The notes below the pieces were generated by a model. That model did no database searches. It saw only the letters and a list, made by a program, of their open reading frames with translations, and had not been told where the DNA came from. Of a stretch of 64,000 nucleotides of DNA, positions 1 to 9,474 are shown piece after piece. How positions within the stretch are numbered: the stretch's first letter is position 1; each line of letters begins with the position of its first letter. This DNA comes from CBDAUN01 sp965214875 (GTDB lineage Bacteria > Pseudomonadota > Gammaproteobacteria > Arenicellales > JAJDZL01), in assembly GCA_965214875.1 (NCBI GenBank), contig OZ243980.1, positions 2,728,001 to 2,792,000 on the forward strand, written 5' to 3'. The position numbers and the translations under genes were made by a program.

Positions 1-1095
1 ATCATCATACTGTCGCTGATCGGCTACTTCATTCGAAACACCCTTGTCAACCTTGAGGCGCTTGGCAGAGAAGCTGGCTACGGCTTTTTGTTTACCCCCT
101 CGAACTATGACATCAATCAGCATCTGATCGAATACTCATCACGCAGTACGCACCTGCGCGCCACTGTCGTCGGCGTGATCAACACAGCGCTGGTGGCATT
201 TGCCGGAATCGTGCTTGCGACAATCATCGGCTTCGTTTTCGGAATCGCGCGGCTATCCTCGAATTGGCTGGTCAGCCGAATTGCCTACTGGTTCGTCGAA
301 TTCAGCCGCAACGTTCCGATACTGCTTTGGATTCTGCTATGGCACGGCGTCATCATCCACAGCTTGCCGCACCCGAAACAAGCATTTCAATTTTCAGAAA
401 ACATCTATCTGAGCAATCGCGGCTTTTTTGTTCCCAAGCCTTTGCTGGAACCGGCTTTCTGGTGGGTCGCAATCGCACTAGTCATCGCGATAGGCGGCGC
501 GATCTATTTCGCCCGCTACGCCCGCGGCGTTCAGGAACGCACCGGAAAGTACTATCCGGTCACCTCGATCAACATCGCAATGATTATCGTGCTGCCGGTG
601 CTGATGTTCTTCATTGCGGGCAGCCCGGCTGAGCTCGGCTACCCGGAACTGAAGCGATTCAACTTTGAAGGAGGACTGGTACTATCCCCTGAGTTCATCG
701 CTCTGACCTTCGCCTTGGGCGTCTACACAGGCGCATTCATTGCGGAAATCGTGCGCGCAGGCATTCTAGCAGTAAGCCATGGACAAACCGAAGCGGCCTA
801 CGCACTCGGCATCAAGCCGAATTGGACGATGAGACTTGTCATACTGCCGCAAGCGCTGCGCGTGATCATCCCGCCGCTCATTAGCCAGTATCTGAATTTG
901 ACCAAAAACTCATCGTTGGCAATTGCTGTCGGCTATATGGACATTGTAGCGACCATCGGCGGCATTTCACTGAATCAAACCGGGCGCGCCCTTGAATGCA
1001 TGTCGATCGTGCTCGCAATCTATCTTTGCATATCGCTAGGCATTTCGGCTTTGATGAACCTGTACAACAAGCGAATCGCTCTCGTCGAACGATAG
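1..1095 (+). CDS. aapQ: General L-amino-acid ABC importer, permease AapQ (5' end outside window)
   Basis: Inner-membrane permease of a polar amino acid importer of the Aap type. The frame is open from base 1, so the start lies upstream of the window; 364 codons are visible of a usual length near 400. Several hydrophobic segments are present, and the C-terminal half holds the EAA loop (EAAYALG, bases 790-810) followed by an LPQA motif, which contacts the ATPase. It is followed after 21 bp by a second permease and then an ATPase, the order aapQ-aapM-aapP; the binding protein aapJ would be expected upstream, outside the window. The family is clear; substrate range is inferred from the Aap family. 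Confidence 0.9.
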   Translation: MIILSLIGYFIRNTLVNLEALGREAGYGFLFTPSNYDINQHLIEYSSRSTHLRATVVGVINTALVAFAGIVLATIIGFVFGIARLSSNWLVSRIAYWFVEFSRNVPILLWILLWHGVIIHSLPHPKQAFQFSENIYLSNRGFFVPKPLLEPAFWWVAIALVIAIGGAIYFARYARGVQERTGKYYPVTSINIAMIIVLPVLMFFIAGSPAELGYPELKRFNFEGGLVLSPEFIALTFALGVYTGAFIAEIVRAGILAVSHGQTEAAYALGIKPNWTMRLVILPQALRVIIPPLISQYLNLTKNSSLAIAVGYMDIVATIGGISLNQTGRALECMSIVLAIYLCISLGISALMNLYNKRIALVER

Positions 1096-1116
1096 TCGAC
1101 AAAACAGCTTCAAGCC

Positions 1117-2226
1117 ATGGATCAACGACACCAGCCCGGCAACCACCCGACTCTTGCACCTCCAAAAATGGAAGTCGGAGTCCTCGGATGGCTTAAATCG
1201 AATCTGTTTTCAAGCCCATTCAATATTCTGCTGACCCTGGCATCGCTCTACTTGCTGTACTTGATCATTCCAGGCATCCTGAACTGGGCGGTCTTCGATG
1301 CCGTATTCACCGGCGCCGAGCACCGCAATGAATGTCGGGCGAAAGGCGACGGAGCATGCTGGACGGTCGTCACGATCCGCTTCGAGCAGTTTTTGTACGG
1401 CTCTTACCCTGATCATCTGAGATGGCGAATCAATCTGGCTTTCGCGTTGCTATTTGTTGCGCTGATGCCCGTACTGTACGACCGAGCCCCGATGCGCAGG
1501 AAGATGATTTGGTTTTCGCTAATCTATCCTGTACTTGCGTTTTTCCTGGTATGGGGCGGACCGGGAATGGAAAAAGTCGAGTCGGCCAGGATCGGAGGCT
1601 TTACACTAACCGTTCTGATCGGTGTAACCGGCATCGTCGCGTCGCTTCCAATTGGAGTTATCCTATCGCTGGGCCGGAGATCCAAAATGCCGATCGTCCG
1701 GGTGCTGAGTGTCTGGTATATCGAGTTCTTTAGAGGCGTACCGCTCATCACGCTCCTGTTCGTCGCATCGACCCTGCTGAACTACTTCATGCCGCCGGGC
1801 ACCTATTTCGATCTGCTGCTGCGGGTGATCATCATGGTAATCCTGTTTTCTTCAGCCTATATCGCAGAAGTGGTCAGGGGGGGGCTTGCGGCGATCCCCA
1901 AGGGCCAATACGAAGCAGCAGACGCACTGGGATTGACCTATGGCAAGTCGATGCGGCTGATCATCCTGCCGCAAGCGTTGAAGATTTCAATCCCCGGGAT
2001 CGTTAACACCTTCATCGGGTTGTACAAAGATACCACGCTAGTCGTTGTCGTCGGCCTTCTCGACCCACTTGGGATTACCCGTGCAACCCTCGCAGACTCA
2101 ACGTGGCAAGGACTGTCTACGGAACTGTACATCTTCATCGCCATTGGATTTTTCATATCCTGCTTTGCGATGTCCCGCTATTCTCTCTATCTTGAGCGCA
2201 AACTCGAGACAGGGCACCGGAATTAA
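1117..2226 (+). CDS. aapM: General L-amino-acid ABC importer, permease AapM
   Basis: Second inner-membrane permease, pairing with AapQ; 369 aa. The N-terminal half is a long, poorly conserved membrane region; the C-terminal half carries the binding-protein-dependent permease fold with the EAA loop (EAADALGLTYGKSMRL) and LPQA. It sits 21 bp after aapQ and 15 bp before aapP, so the three are almost certainly one transcript. The ATG at 1117 is used; a later ATG at 1168 is possible but would move the start further from the preceding gene. Confidence 0.9.
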   Translation: MDQRHQPGNHPTLAPPKMEVGVLGWLKSNLFSSPFNILLTLASLYLLYLIIPGILNWAVFDAVFTGAEHRNECRAKGDGACWTVVTIRFEQFLYGSYPDHLRWRINLAFALLFVALMPVLYDRAPMRRKMIWFSLIYPVLAFFLVWGGPGMEKVESARIGGFTLTVLIGVTGIVASLPIGVILSLGRRSKMPIVRVLSVWYIEFFRGVPLITLLFVASTLLNYFMPPGTYFDLLLRVIIMVILFSSAYIAEVVRGGLAAIPKGQYEAADALGLTYGKSMRLIILPQALKISIPGIVNTFIGLYKDTTLVVVVGLLDPLGITRATLADSTWQGLSTELYIFIAIGFFISCFAMSRYSLYLERKLETGHRN

Positions 2227-2241
2227 TCGGAGATCACCGCC

Positions 2242-3009
2242 ATGAGCTCAGACGAACACCAATCTTCAAGCAAAGGACATGCGATCGAAATTCGCGATAT
2301 GCATAAATGGTACGGCGAATTTCATGTCCTGAAAAACATAAACCTGATGGTTCAGCGCAAAGAGCGGATCGTAATCTGCGGTCCTTCAGGATCTGGCAAA
2401 TCGACGCTCATCCGCTGCATCAACCGGCTCGAAGAACATCAGCGCGGCGACATTATCGTGGACGGCATCGCGCTGACCAATAACTTGAAAAACATCGCTG
2501 AAATCCGTAAGGAAGTCGGCATGGTGTTTCAGCACTTCAACCTGTTCCCGCACCTGACTGTGCTTGAGAACTGCACCTTGGCGCCAATCTGGGTCCGCAA
2601 GCTCCCCAAGGCGGAAGCTGAAGCAACCGCGATGAAGTATCTAGAGCGGGTCCGCATTCCGGATCAGGCATCCAAATTTCCAGGCCAGCTGTCTGGCGGG
2701 CAGCAGCAGCGGGTCGCAATCGCGCGCAGTCTTTGCATGAACCCGCGAATCATGCTGTTCGATGAACCCACATCGGCGCTTGATCCGGAGATGATAAAGG
2801 AAGTTCTGGAAGTTATGATTCAGCTCGCAGAAGATGGCATGACAATGCTGGTGGTCAGCCATGAAATGGGATTTGCAAAGACTGTTGCCGATCGCGTAAT
2901 CTTTATGGATGAAGGCGAGATCATCGAGCAAAATCCGCCAGAAGAGTTCTTCGATAATCCCGAGAACGAACGAACCAAGCTATTTTTGAGCCAGATCCTG
3001 CATCACTGA
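2242..3009 (+). CDS. aapP: General L-amino-acid ABC importer, ATP-binding protein AapP
   Basis: Cytoplasmic ATPase that powers the AapQM channel; 255 aa, the usual length for polar amino acid ABC ATPases. All motifs are in place: Walker [10 protein letters not shown] (47-55), Q-loop around VFQHFN (95-100), signature LSGGQQQR (150-157), Walker [12 protein letters not shown] (171-181) and the switch histidine in VVSHEMG. It is the last gene of the aap operon; the next gene starts about 160 bp later. AapP and GlnQ/HisP-type ATPases are hard to separate by sequence, so the assignment leans on the adjacent permeases. Confidence 0.93.
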   Translation: MSSDEHQSSSKGHAIEIRDMHKWYGEFHVLKNINLMVQRKERIVICGPSGSGKSTLIRCINRLEEHQRGDIIVDGIALTNNLKNIAEIRKEVGMVFQHFNLFPHLTVLENCTLAPIWVRKLPKAEAEATAMKYLERVRIPDQASKFPGQLSGGQQQRVAIARSLCMNPRIMLFDEPTSALDPEMIKEVLEVMIQLAEDGMTMLVVSHEMGFAKTVADRVIFMDEGEIIEQNPPEEFFDNPENERTKLFLSQILHH

Positions 3010-3169
3010 TTCTGCATTTTTGCGAGTCGGTTTTTTGTTTTGAATCGCATCGACGCGCCGCTGTCGCGCGACGGGTGATCATTCAAAATCCTGTGGTGCA
3101 AACCAAAAACCGCTGATCTGATTCTGTCAACGACCAACCGGCCAAGCCTTGCACCATCTTGTCAGGCGC

Positions 3170-4390
3170 ATGAGAACATCGTCGCTCAATCGAGGCGAAT
3201 GGAAAACAGTCTGCGTTATCGGGGCGGCGCATTTTTATTCGCATTTTTTCTTCACTGCAATACCGCTTGCGTTTCCGTTGCTTCTTGATGTCTATGCGGT
3301 TGGCTATACGGAACTTGGCATTGGATTTGCGGTATTCAGTGCAGCAACTTTGCTGCTTCAAACTCCGGTCGGCTTTCTGGTTGACCGATACGGCGCACGA
3401 TGGTTCCTCATCGGCGGCCTGCTGATGCAATCGGCAGTGCTGATCGCGCTTGGAGCTTTTCAAGCCTACCAATCCTACCTGGTGCTGATGGCGCTAGCGG
3501 GCGCAGCCAACTCGGTTTACCATCCTTGCGACTATTCGATACTCACCCGTTGCGTACGTCGCGAGCGTTTAGGAAAAGCGTTCTCCATTCACACGTTTTG
3601 CGGTCAATCGGGCTCCGTCGCCAGTCCTGTCGTCATTGTCATGATCGCCGCAGGAGCTGACTGGTTCTATGCATTCATGCTCTGCGGCATGGCAGGGCTC
3701 GCCATTGCTGCACTTGTAGCGGCGAATCTGAGCAAACTGCCTCATTCGGCAGAAAAAAGTCCTGTTGCAGAAGCCGCGGCCCGGCAAGACAGGGGCTGGC
3801 GGGTACTGATCAGTGCTCCGGTAATTCTTGGGTGGCTTTTCTTTGCAGCCTACTCGATGAGCAGCACAGGCCTTTATGACTTTGCGGTATCCGCATTCAT
3901 TGAAATCTATGAAGCGCCGATCGCGCTAGCAGGAATCGTCATCTGGGTTTTTCTTGTCGCCGACGCGCTGGGAATTTTAGCAGCCGGCTTTCTTGCCCAC
4001 CGGTGGGAACGACAGCAAATCGTCGTTGCGAACTGCCTAGGCGCGGTTGCCGCTTGCATGCTGCTTATCGTATCGGTGCCGATGCCTTTGATTACGCTTT
4101 GCTTGCCGATGGCGGTTGCCGGCTTTTTCTACGGATTCATTGCACCGTCTCGGGACATCATCATTAGTTCCCTTGCACCGCAAAAAGACATGGGCAAAGT
4201 GTTCGGGGTCGTCACCACCGGCTTCAATGCCGGGGGCATACTCGGTCCGCCGCTATTCGGCTTCCTGCTGGATTCGGGCAATCCTTATTCGATTTTCTGG
4301 GGAGCAGGCATTATTTGTCTCGCATCGATTTTCACGCTGATCGGCCCGATATCCAGAAAGGATTCACAACCCGCCAAGCCTGCAGCTTAG
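3170..4390 (+). CDS. MFS transporter, Fsr-like
   Basis: Major facilitator superfamily permease, about 406 aa with roughly 12 hydrophobic segments. The loop after TM2 has the MFS signature region (FLVDRYGARW), and the SVYHPCDYSILTR stretch resembles the conserved segment of fosmidomycin-resistance (Fsr)-like permeases. The ATG at 3170 is preferred to the TTG at 3149 in the same frame, because the extra seven residues are not membrane-like. It converges on the VOC gene. Substrate unknown; Fsr resemblance is not enough to claim drug resistance. Confidence 0.8.
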   Translation: MRTSSLNRGEWKTVCVIGAAHFYSHFFFTAIPLAFPLLLDVYAVGYTELGIGFAVFSAATLLLQTPVGFLVDRYGARWFLIGGLLMQSAVLIALGAFQAYQSYLVLMALAGAANSVYHPCDYSILTRCVRRERLGKAFSIHTFCGQSGSVASPVVIVMIAAGADWFYAFMLCGMAGLAIAALVAANLSKLPHSAEKSPVAEAAARQDRGWRVLISAPVILGWLFFAAYSMSSTGLYDFAVSAFIEIYEAPIALAGIVIWVFLVADALGILAAGFLAHRWERQQIVVANCLGAVAACMLLIVSVPMPLITLCLPMAVAGFFYGFIAPSRDIIISSLAPQKDMGKVFGVVTTGFNAGGILGPPLFGFLLDSGNPYSIFWGAGIICLASIFTLIGPISRKDSQPAKPAA

Positions 4391-4446
4391 CGATCCAATT
4401 GTTCTTTATCAGACTCGCGGAGGAAGGCAAGATTGAGCTATGCTGG

Positions 4447-5247
4447 TCATTGCTTGATAATTTGAATCAGTCCGAATCGTTGTCCTTGATTGTCTGTGCA
4501 GACAGCATATGAACCGATTGCAGGCTCTTGCCGCGGTCCGTAAGCCACTTGCCCGCCTTGCGCCGCGCAATCTTCCAGACACTTGCCAAGATCTTCAGTG
4601 CGAAAGTAGACGCACCAGTGATGCGAGCCGTCAGTCGGCGCACTGTCGGTCTGCATTCCGCCAGTCAGTCGCTGGCCGAGATAGAACATCCAGTAATCGG
4701 CTTCGTTTTTGGTAATCTTGTACGATTTCCAGCCAAAAGCTTGCTGATAGAAACAACGGGCATCTTCTGGACGGTCTGTAATCAGCTCAAACCAGGCAAT
4801 CGTTGCCGGCTGCCTAAGCACTTCAGCGCCAAAATATGAATACGGCTGCCACACCACCATGCTGCTTCCGACAGTGTCGCAACAGATAGCCATTCTACCG
4901 GCATCCATGATGTCCATAGGCGGCACGATGATGGTTCCGCCCGCGTCCGTCATCCGGGCCAGAGTTTGATCGGCATTTTCAACCAATATATGCGGATGCC
5001 ATGCAAGAACGCTGTTTTCTGACTGACCTTGCCAAAGCGGCGCAATGCCCGCTACAGGATGTTCGCGACGCGCATCGGCACTTAAAAAGGCATGCGAATA
5101 GACTGCGCGCCGCTCTACAATTCGATCAGCGTAGTGCCAACCGAACAGCGACGTATAGAATGCCTTGGCGGCAGCAACATCGGGAACGGATATGTCCGCC
5201 CATCTAAACTCATCGAAATGCAACTGACCTGATTGTTCGCTATGCAT
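4447..5247 (-). CDS. VOC-superfamily protein with two glyoxalase-like domains
   Basis: 266 aa made of two vicinal-oxygen-chelate modules, about residues 10-135 and 148-264. Each opens with the usual beta strand and a helix bearing the A-x-x-FY signature (AAAKAFYTSLFGW; EDARCFYQQAFGW). This duplicated layout is common in bacterial VOC proteins of unknown substrate. It starts only 3 bp after the glcF stop on the same strand, so it is likely co-transcribed and translationally linked with the glycolate oxidase genes. That suggests, without proving, a role near glyoxylate or reactive aldehyde metabolism. Confidence 0.8.
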   Translation of the reverse strand: MHSEQSGQLHFDEFRWADISVPDVAAAKAFYTSLFGWHYADRIVERRAVYSHAFLSADARREHPVAGIAPLWQGQSENSVLAWHPHILVENADQTLARMTDAGGTIIVPPMDIMDAGRMAICCDTVGSSMVVWQPYSYFGAEVLRQPATIAWFELITDRPEDARCFYQQAFGWKSYKITKNEADYWMFYLGQRLTGGMQTDSAPTDGSHHWCVYFRTEDLGKCLEDCAAQGGQVAYGPRQEPAIGSYAVCTDNQGQRFGLIQIIKQ

Positions 5248-5250
5248 GGC

Positions 5251-6468
5251 TTAATCTACAGCGTTTTGCTGATCAGCAACCAACTCGACCCAGTGCTTGA
5301 CCGGTATGTCTGATTTCGTCTGCAAGTGCATAAGGCATCCAATATTGGCGGTAGCGATAATTTCTGGAGAATTTTCCGTCAGGCAGCTCAGCTTATTGGC
5401 AAGCAGCTGCTGAGAAATCTCAGGCTGAAGAATCGAATAGGTGCCAGCTGAACCGCAACAAAGATGCATGTTGGACACTTTTGTTGTCTCGTAGCCAGAT
5501 TTTTGCAGAATCTGTTCGATTCTGCCCGTGATTTTCTGTCCATGATACAAGGTGCATGGCGCATGAAATGCAATGCGCTTTGCTAGTTTGCTTTGCGCTT
5601 TCGCATCAAGATCTACTTCCACTTCCGCCAGATCGACGGTCAGCGATGCAACTTTTTCCGCCTTTGCCGCGTACTTTACATCATTTCGGAGCAGCATGCC
5701 GTATTCTTTGATCGTAATGCCGCAACCGCTCGCTGTCGACACGATTGCCTCGGCACCGCCTTCGATTTGCGGCCACCATGCATCGATATTGCGGCGAACC
5801 ATGTCCAGTCCGTTCTTATGGTTGCCGGTATGCAAGCCGATTGCGCCGCAGCATCCGTCATTGGTGCGAACAGCAGATATCGAAGCCTGATCCAGATAAT
5901 GCGCGGCAGCGGCATTGATCCTAGGCTTTGCGATACGCTGTACGCAGCCTTGATGCAATATGACCTTGCGCTTGTTTCGAACTGCAGGCCACTTTCTATG
6001 ACGCTCACGCGGCGGGATTTTCGACCGGATCACCTGCGGCATCAATGGTCGCGCCAGCCAAGCCGCCTCCATCGCCAGCCGAACCAAGACTGTTTTGGGA
6101 ATAACGAAACACAAAGCTTGCCGCATGAGCCGATCCCGCAATGGGCGCTTGACCTTGTCATCAACCACCCGTCTTCCAATTTCGAGCAACTGGGCATAAT
6201 TCACACCCGACGGGCAAGTTGTTTCACACGAGCGGCAGGTCAGACAGCGATCGAGGTGCTGCTGGGTGGTTCGGGTCGGCTCGGCCCCTTCCAAAGTCTG
6301 CTTCATCAGATAGATGCGGCCCCTTGGACTGTCGAGCTCATTGCCAAGCTGCAAGTAGGTTGGACAAGTCGCCAAGCAAAACCCGCAATGCACACACTTT
6401 CCGAGTATCGACTCGGCAAGCTTGCCATCATCAGTGTCGCGAATAAATTCGGCCAGATCAGTCTTCAT
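5251..6468 (-). CDS. glcF: Glycolate oxidase iron-sulfur subunit GlcF
   Basis: Electron-transfer subunit of the glycolate oxidase complex (glycolate to glyoxylate), 405 aa, normal length. Two ferredoxin-like 4Fe-4S motifs are visible, C25-x2-C28-x2-C31-x3-C35-P and C75-x2-C78-x2-C81-x3-C85-P, then two CCG-type domains (GCCGAIG and LCCGSAG) that bind further Fe-S or heme partners. It is third in a glcD-glcE-glcF order on the minus strand, but 341 bp separate it from glcE, which is unusual for this operon. The start MKTDL fits the family N-terminus. Confidence 0.93.
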   Translation of the reverse strand: MKTDLAEFIRDTDDGKLAESILGKCVHCGFCLATCPTYLQLGNELDSPRGRIYLMKQTLEGAEPTRTTQQHLDRCLTCRSCETTCPSGVNYAQLLEIGRRVVDDKVKRPLRDRLMRQALCFVIPKTVLVRLAMEAAWLARPLMPQVIRSKIPPRERHRKWPAVRNKRKVILHQGCVQRIAKPRINAAAAHYLDQASISAVRTNDGCCGAIGLHTGNHKNGLDMVRRNIDAWWPQIEGGAEAIVSTASGCGITIKEYGMLLRNDVKYAAKAEKVASLTVDLAEVEVDLDAKAQSKLAKRIAFHAPCTLYHGQKITGRIEQILQKSGYETTKVSNMHLCCGSAGTYSILQPEISQQLLANKLSCLTENSPEIIATANIGCLMHLQTKSDIPVKHWVELVADQQNAVD

Positions 6469-6809
6469 TGCGGCCTATCTTGAATTGGTGTTGGCTGGAC
6501 TACGTTTAGCGGTTGAGTGCGCTTCATTTGAAGGAGGCTTCAAAAGATCAGCGACAAATTGCAGGCTTTATCTGCATCCACTGATCCAAAGACCGAATGC
6601 GGCAGCTTTTCCGGTAAGACAGGCCGGCAGTGTTGAAAAATCACCTGACATCGATTATACGAAATTGACACTTAAAAGACTTAACTTGCGGGACAATGAG
6701 CCTGCGGGACTTGATCAACATCATCTGCTTTATTGATCTCAAATTCATGCCCAGGCAAATTCATCCGAGTAAATTTCGCATGGACAGGCAACGATGCCAA
6801 AATAAAGGC
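6469..6809. other. 341-bp gap inside the glc operon
   Basis: Between the end of glcE and the start of glcF. No frame with recognisable protein content was found on either strand; the plus-strand frame that crosses it is antisense to glcE over most of its length. It may hold a promoter for glcF and the VOC gene, but no convincing -35/-10 pair was identified. Confidence 0.4.
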
Positions 6810-7883
6810 CTACAATTCGGCGTATAGGATTCCTGGATTGAGTATGCGTTGCGGGTCGAACTTGTCTTTCAGCCGTGCATGCAGATTCGCAATCTGCGGG
6901 GTCAATCGGGTAAATCGCTCGTCATCGCGCGATTCTGATCGAAAGATGCTAGCGTGCCCGCCAAGACGAACCGCCTCCGATCGCACCTCGTCAACCGACA
7001 GCGGACTGAACCCCCATCGAAGAGCTCCCGCCCAGTCAGCCAACCAGCGCCCTGAGACACCAAGCTCTGGGGCATCCGCAGGCAAAGAAATGCGCCACAA
7101 ACGCTCTTTTTCGTCAAAGAAATTCAAATCATGCTCTCTTAACCGGTTGAAGTATGCGCTTTCAGACGGCTCGAATCCTTCCTTAAGCTGCTCGCTAGCC
7201 GCTTCGACTCCGCTTGATGTCCCCGACAGCCGCACCCTCATCGTTTCACCATCATGGCTGGCTGCCGATAGCGGCAGTGGCATTGAGCAAAGTCGCTGCA
7301 TTTCGGCTAGCGCGTCGGACGCACCCATTTTCCGCTGATATTCCTGTTCAACTTCGGGAAGCGGCAGAACCTTCAACGATACTTCAAGAATCACGCCCAG
7401 TGTGCCGAGTGCGCCAGTCATCAGCCGCGAAACGTCATAGCCGGCCACATTTTTCATGACTTGGCCACCAAAAGAGGCAATCTTGCCGGCTCCGTCAAGT
7501 ATCTTGACACCCAGCACAAAATCTCTGGCCGAACCTGCGAAGGGTCTTCTTGGCCCTGAGAAGCCACAAGCAACCGTACCGCCGATCGTGGCATCCGGAC
7601 CGAACCTCGGCGGCTCGAATGGCAACATCTGGCCAGAAGCATTCAGAATGCTTTCGATTTCAGCAAGCGTCGTGCCGCCACGCGCTGTCAGGACGAGTTC
7701 GGAAGGTTCATACGACAAGATGCCTCGATGGCCGGAAACATCCAGTTCCGTACCCGATATGCGTCGACCATAGAACGACTTGCTGCCGGAACCTTGGATA
7801 TGAAGTGGCTGCGACTTTTTCGATGCCTCCCGCACAGTCTCGGACAACACCGATGTCAAGTCGCTATCGAACTTTTCGGACAT
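6810..7883 (-). CDS. glcE: Glycolate oxidase FAD-binding subunit GlcE
   Basis: Second flavin subunit of glycolate oxidase, 357 aa, the family's usual size. The N-terminal half is a PCMH-type FAD-binding domain with GGTTLAEIES, the FGPDATIGG segment and the SARDFVLGVKILDG core; the C-terminal part ends in the RILNPGILY motif shared with GlcD-like enzymes. It lies 21 bp after glcD on the same strand, consistent with one transcript. GlcD and GlcE are paralogues; the shorter length and lack of the full C-terminal oxidase domain identify this one as GlcE. Confidence 0.92.
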   Translation of the reverse strand: MSEKFDSDLTSVLSETVREASKKSQPLHIQGSGSKSFYGRRISGTELDVSGHRGILSYEPSELVLTARGGTTLAEIESILNASGQMLPFEPPRFGPDATIGGTVACGFSGPRRPFAGSARDFVLGVKILDGAGKIASFGGQVMKNVAGYDVSRLMTGALGTLGVILEVSLKVLPLPEVEQEYQRKMGASDALAEMQRLCSMPLPLSAASHDGETMRVRLSGTSSGVEAASEQLKEGFEPSESAYFNRLREHDLNFFDEKERLWRISLPADAPELGVSGRWLADWAGALRWGFSPLSVDEVRSEAVRLGGHASIFRSESRDDERFTRLTPQIANLHARLKDKFDPQRILNPGILYAEL

Positions 7884-7904
7884 GGCACGATTAAGATGCG
7901 CTGC

Positions 7905-9380
7905 TCAAAAGCGCGGAATATCGCTGTGCGGCAGATGGCCGTGATGCACGTGCATGGCATTGAACTCGGCGCATCGGGCAAGCGTCGGAACAGCCTTGCC
8001 TGGATTGAGAATGCCGTCAGGGTCCCATACGTCCTTGACCGCATGAAACAATCTAAGGCTTGCATCATCGAATTGAGCGCACATCGGCGTCAACTTCTCG
8101 ACACCGACCCCATGCTCTCCGGTAACCGTTCCGCCTGCAGCGACGCACAATTGAAGAATTCTGCTGCCCAATTCCTCAGTGCGTTCAAACTCGCCCTCGT
8201 TGCGCGCATCATAGAGAATCAGCGGGTGCAGATTGCCATCGCCAGCGTGAAACACATTGGCAATCTTCAATCCGAACTCTTCAGACAATTCGCTCATTTT
8301 GCGCAAGAGCTGACCGAGCTCCCGACGCGGTATCGTCCCGTCGATGCAATAGTAGTCCGGAGAAATCCTGCCGGCCGCCGGGAACGCCGACTTTCTTCCC
8401 GACCAGAACCGAAGACGCGTTTGCTCGTCGTGCGAGACTTGCAGTTCGATCACTCCTGCTTCTTTAAGCAGCTTGGAGACCGCTTCAATCTGATCTGAAA
8501 CTTCTTGAGACAATCCATCCACTTCGCACAGCAGAATCGCTTCAGCATCTACGAGATAGCCCGCATGAACAAATTCCTCAACAGCCCTAATGGCCGGGTT
8601 GTCCATCATTTCCAGTCCAGCCGGGATGATGCCTGACGCAATAATTTCGGCAACCGCATTGCCAGCCTTCTCGACATCATCGAATGCCGCCATAATCACT
8701 TGAGCGACTGGCGGTATGGGCAAAAGCTTCACTACGACTTCGACGATCACCCCCAGCATCCCTTCAGACCCCGTCATTAGCGCTAGAAGATCATAGCCAG
8801 GCGCATCAAGCGCCTCGCTGCCAATCGTAATCAGATCGCCATCGACGGTGACTACCTTGAGCTGCAAGATATTATGCACTGTCAGTCCATATTTCAGACA
8901 GTGCACACCGCCTGAATTTTCTGCAACATTGCCTCCGATTGAGCATGCAATCTGCGAGGACGGATCAGGAGCGTAGTACAAGTTAAGATCTTGGACCGCT
9001 TTGGAAACCGCTAGATTGGTAACGCCGGGCTGCACCCGCGCTGTTCGCGCTGACGGATTGATTTCCAAAATGCGATTCATCCGCGACAAGCTAAGCAGTA
9101 CGCCCTCTTTATGCGGCAAAGCGCCGCCGGACAATCCAGTACCCGCGCCGCGAGAGACGATTGGCAAGGAGTGCTCGACACAAATGCGAACGACATCTTG
9201 CACCTGTTGGATATTTGCAGGCAGCGCCACCGCCAAAGGAAGCTCCCGGTAGGCTGTAAGCCCATCGCATTCGAATGGCCGTTTCGCCTCTTCGGTGATG
9301 AGGAGCGCATCTGGCGACAGTATCGCGCTCAATGCTTGCAACGGGGCTGGCATGTTTTCGTGCAGACTCAATCCGGACAT
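7905..9380 (-). CDS. glcD: Glycolate oxidase catalytic subunit GlcD
   Basis: FAD-linked subunit that oxidises glycolate, 491 aa. The FAD-binding region shows GAGTGLSGGALP (79-90) and NVAENSGGVHCLKYG; the C-terminal oxidase domain has the metal and substrate motifs HAGDGNLHP and GEHGVG, then ILNPGK near the end. It is the first gene of the leftward glcDEF-VOC set, so its upstream region should hold the main promoter. The product glyoxylate would normally go to malate synthase or glycerate pathways, neither of which is in this window. Confidence 0.92.
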   Translation of the reverse strand: MSGLSLHENMPAPLQALSAILSPDALLITEEAKRPFECDGLTAYRELPLAVALPANIQQVQDVVRICVEHSLPIVSRGAGTGLSGGALPHKEGVLLSLSRMNRILEINPSARTARVQPGVTNLAVSKAVQDLNLYYAPDPSSQIACSIGGNVAENSGGVHCLKYGLTVHNILQLKVVTVDGDLITIGSEALDAPGYDLLALMTGSEGMLGVIVEVVVKLLPIPPVAQVIMAAFDDVEKAGNAVAEIIASGIIPAGLEMMDNPAIRAVEEFVHAGYLVDAEAILLCEVDGLSQEVSDQIEAVSKLLKEAGVIELQVSHDEQTRLRFWSGRKSAFPAAGRISPDYYCIDGTIPRRELGQLLRKMSELSEEFGLKIANVFHAGDGNLHPLILYDARNEGEFERTEELGSRILQLCVAAGGTVTGEHGVGVEKLTPMCAQFDDASLRLFHAVKDVWDPDGILNPGKAVPTLARCAEFNAMHVHHGHLPHSDIPRF

Positions 9381-9474
9381 CGCGGCTACCTTTACTCAAT
9401 TGAATGGCGGCATATTGAAAAATTGGCAGTGCAATAGACGTAAAAAGATTTCGTCCCGATCAGACGGTCTGATC

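Noticed and set aside
5593..6483. 296-codon plus-strand open frame over glcF
   Set aside because: It is the antisense of glcF, whose protein has intact Fe-S motifs; the antisense translation shows no domain.
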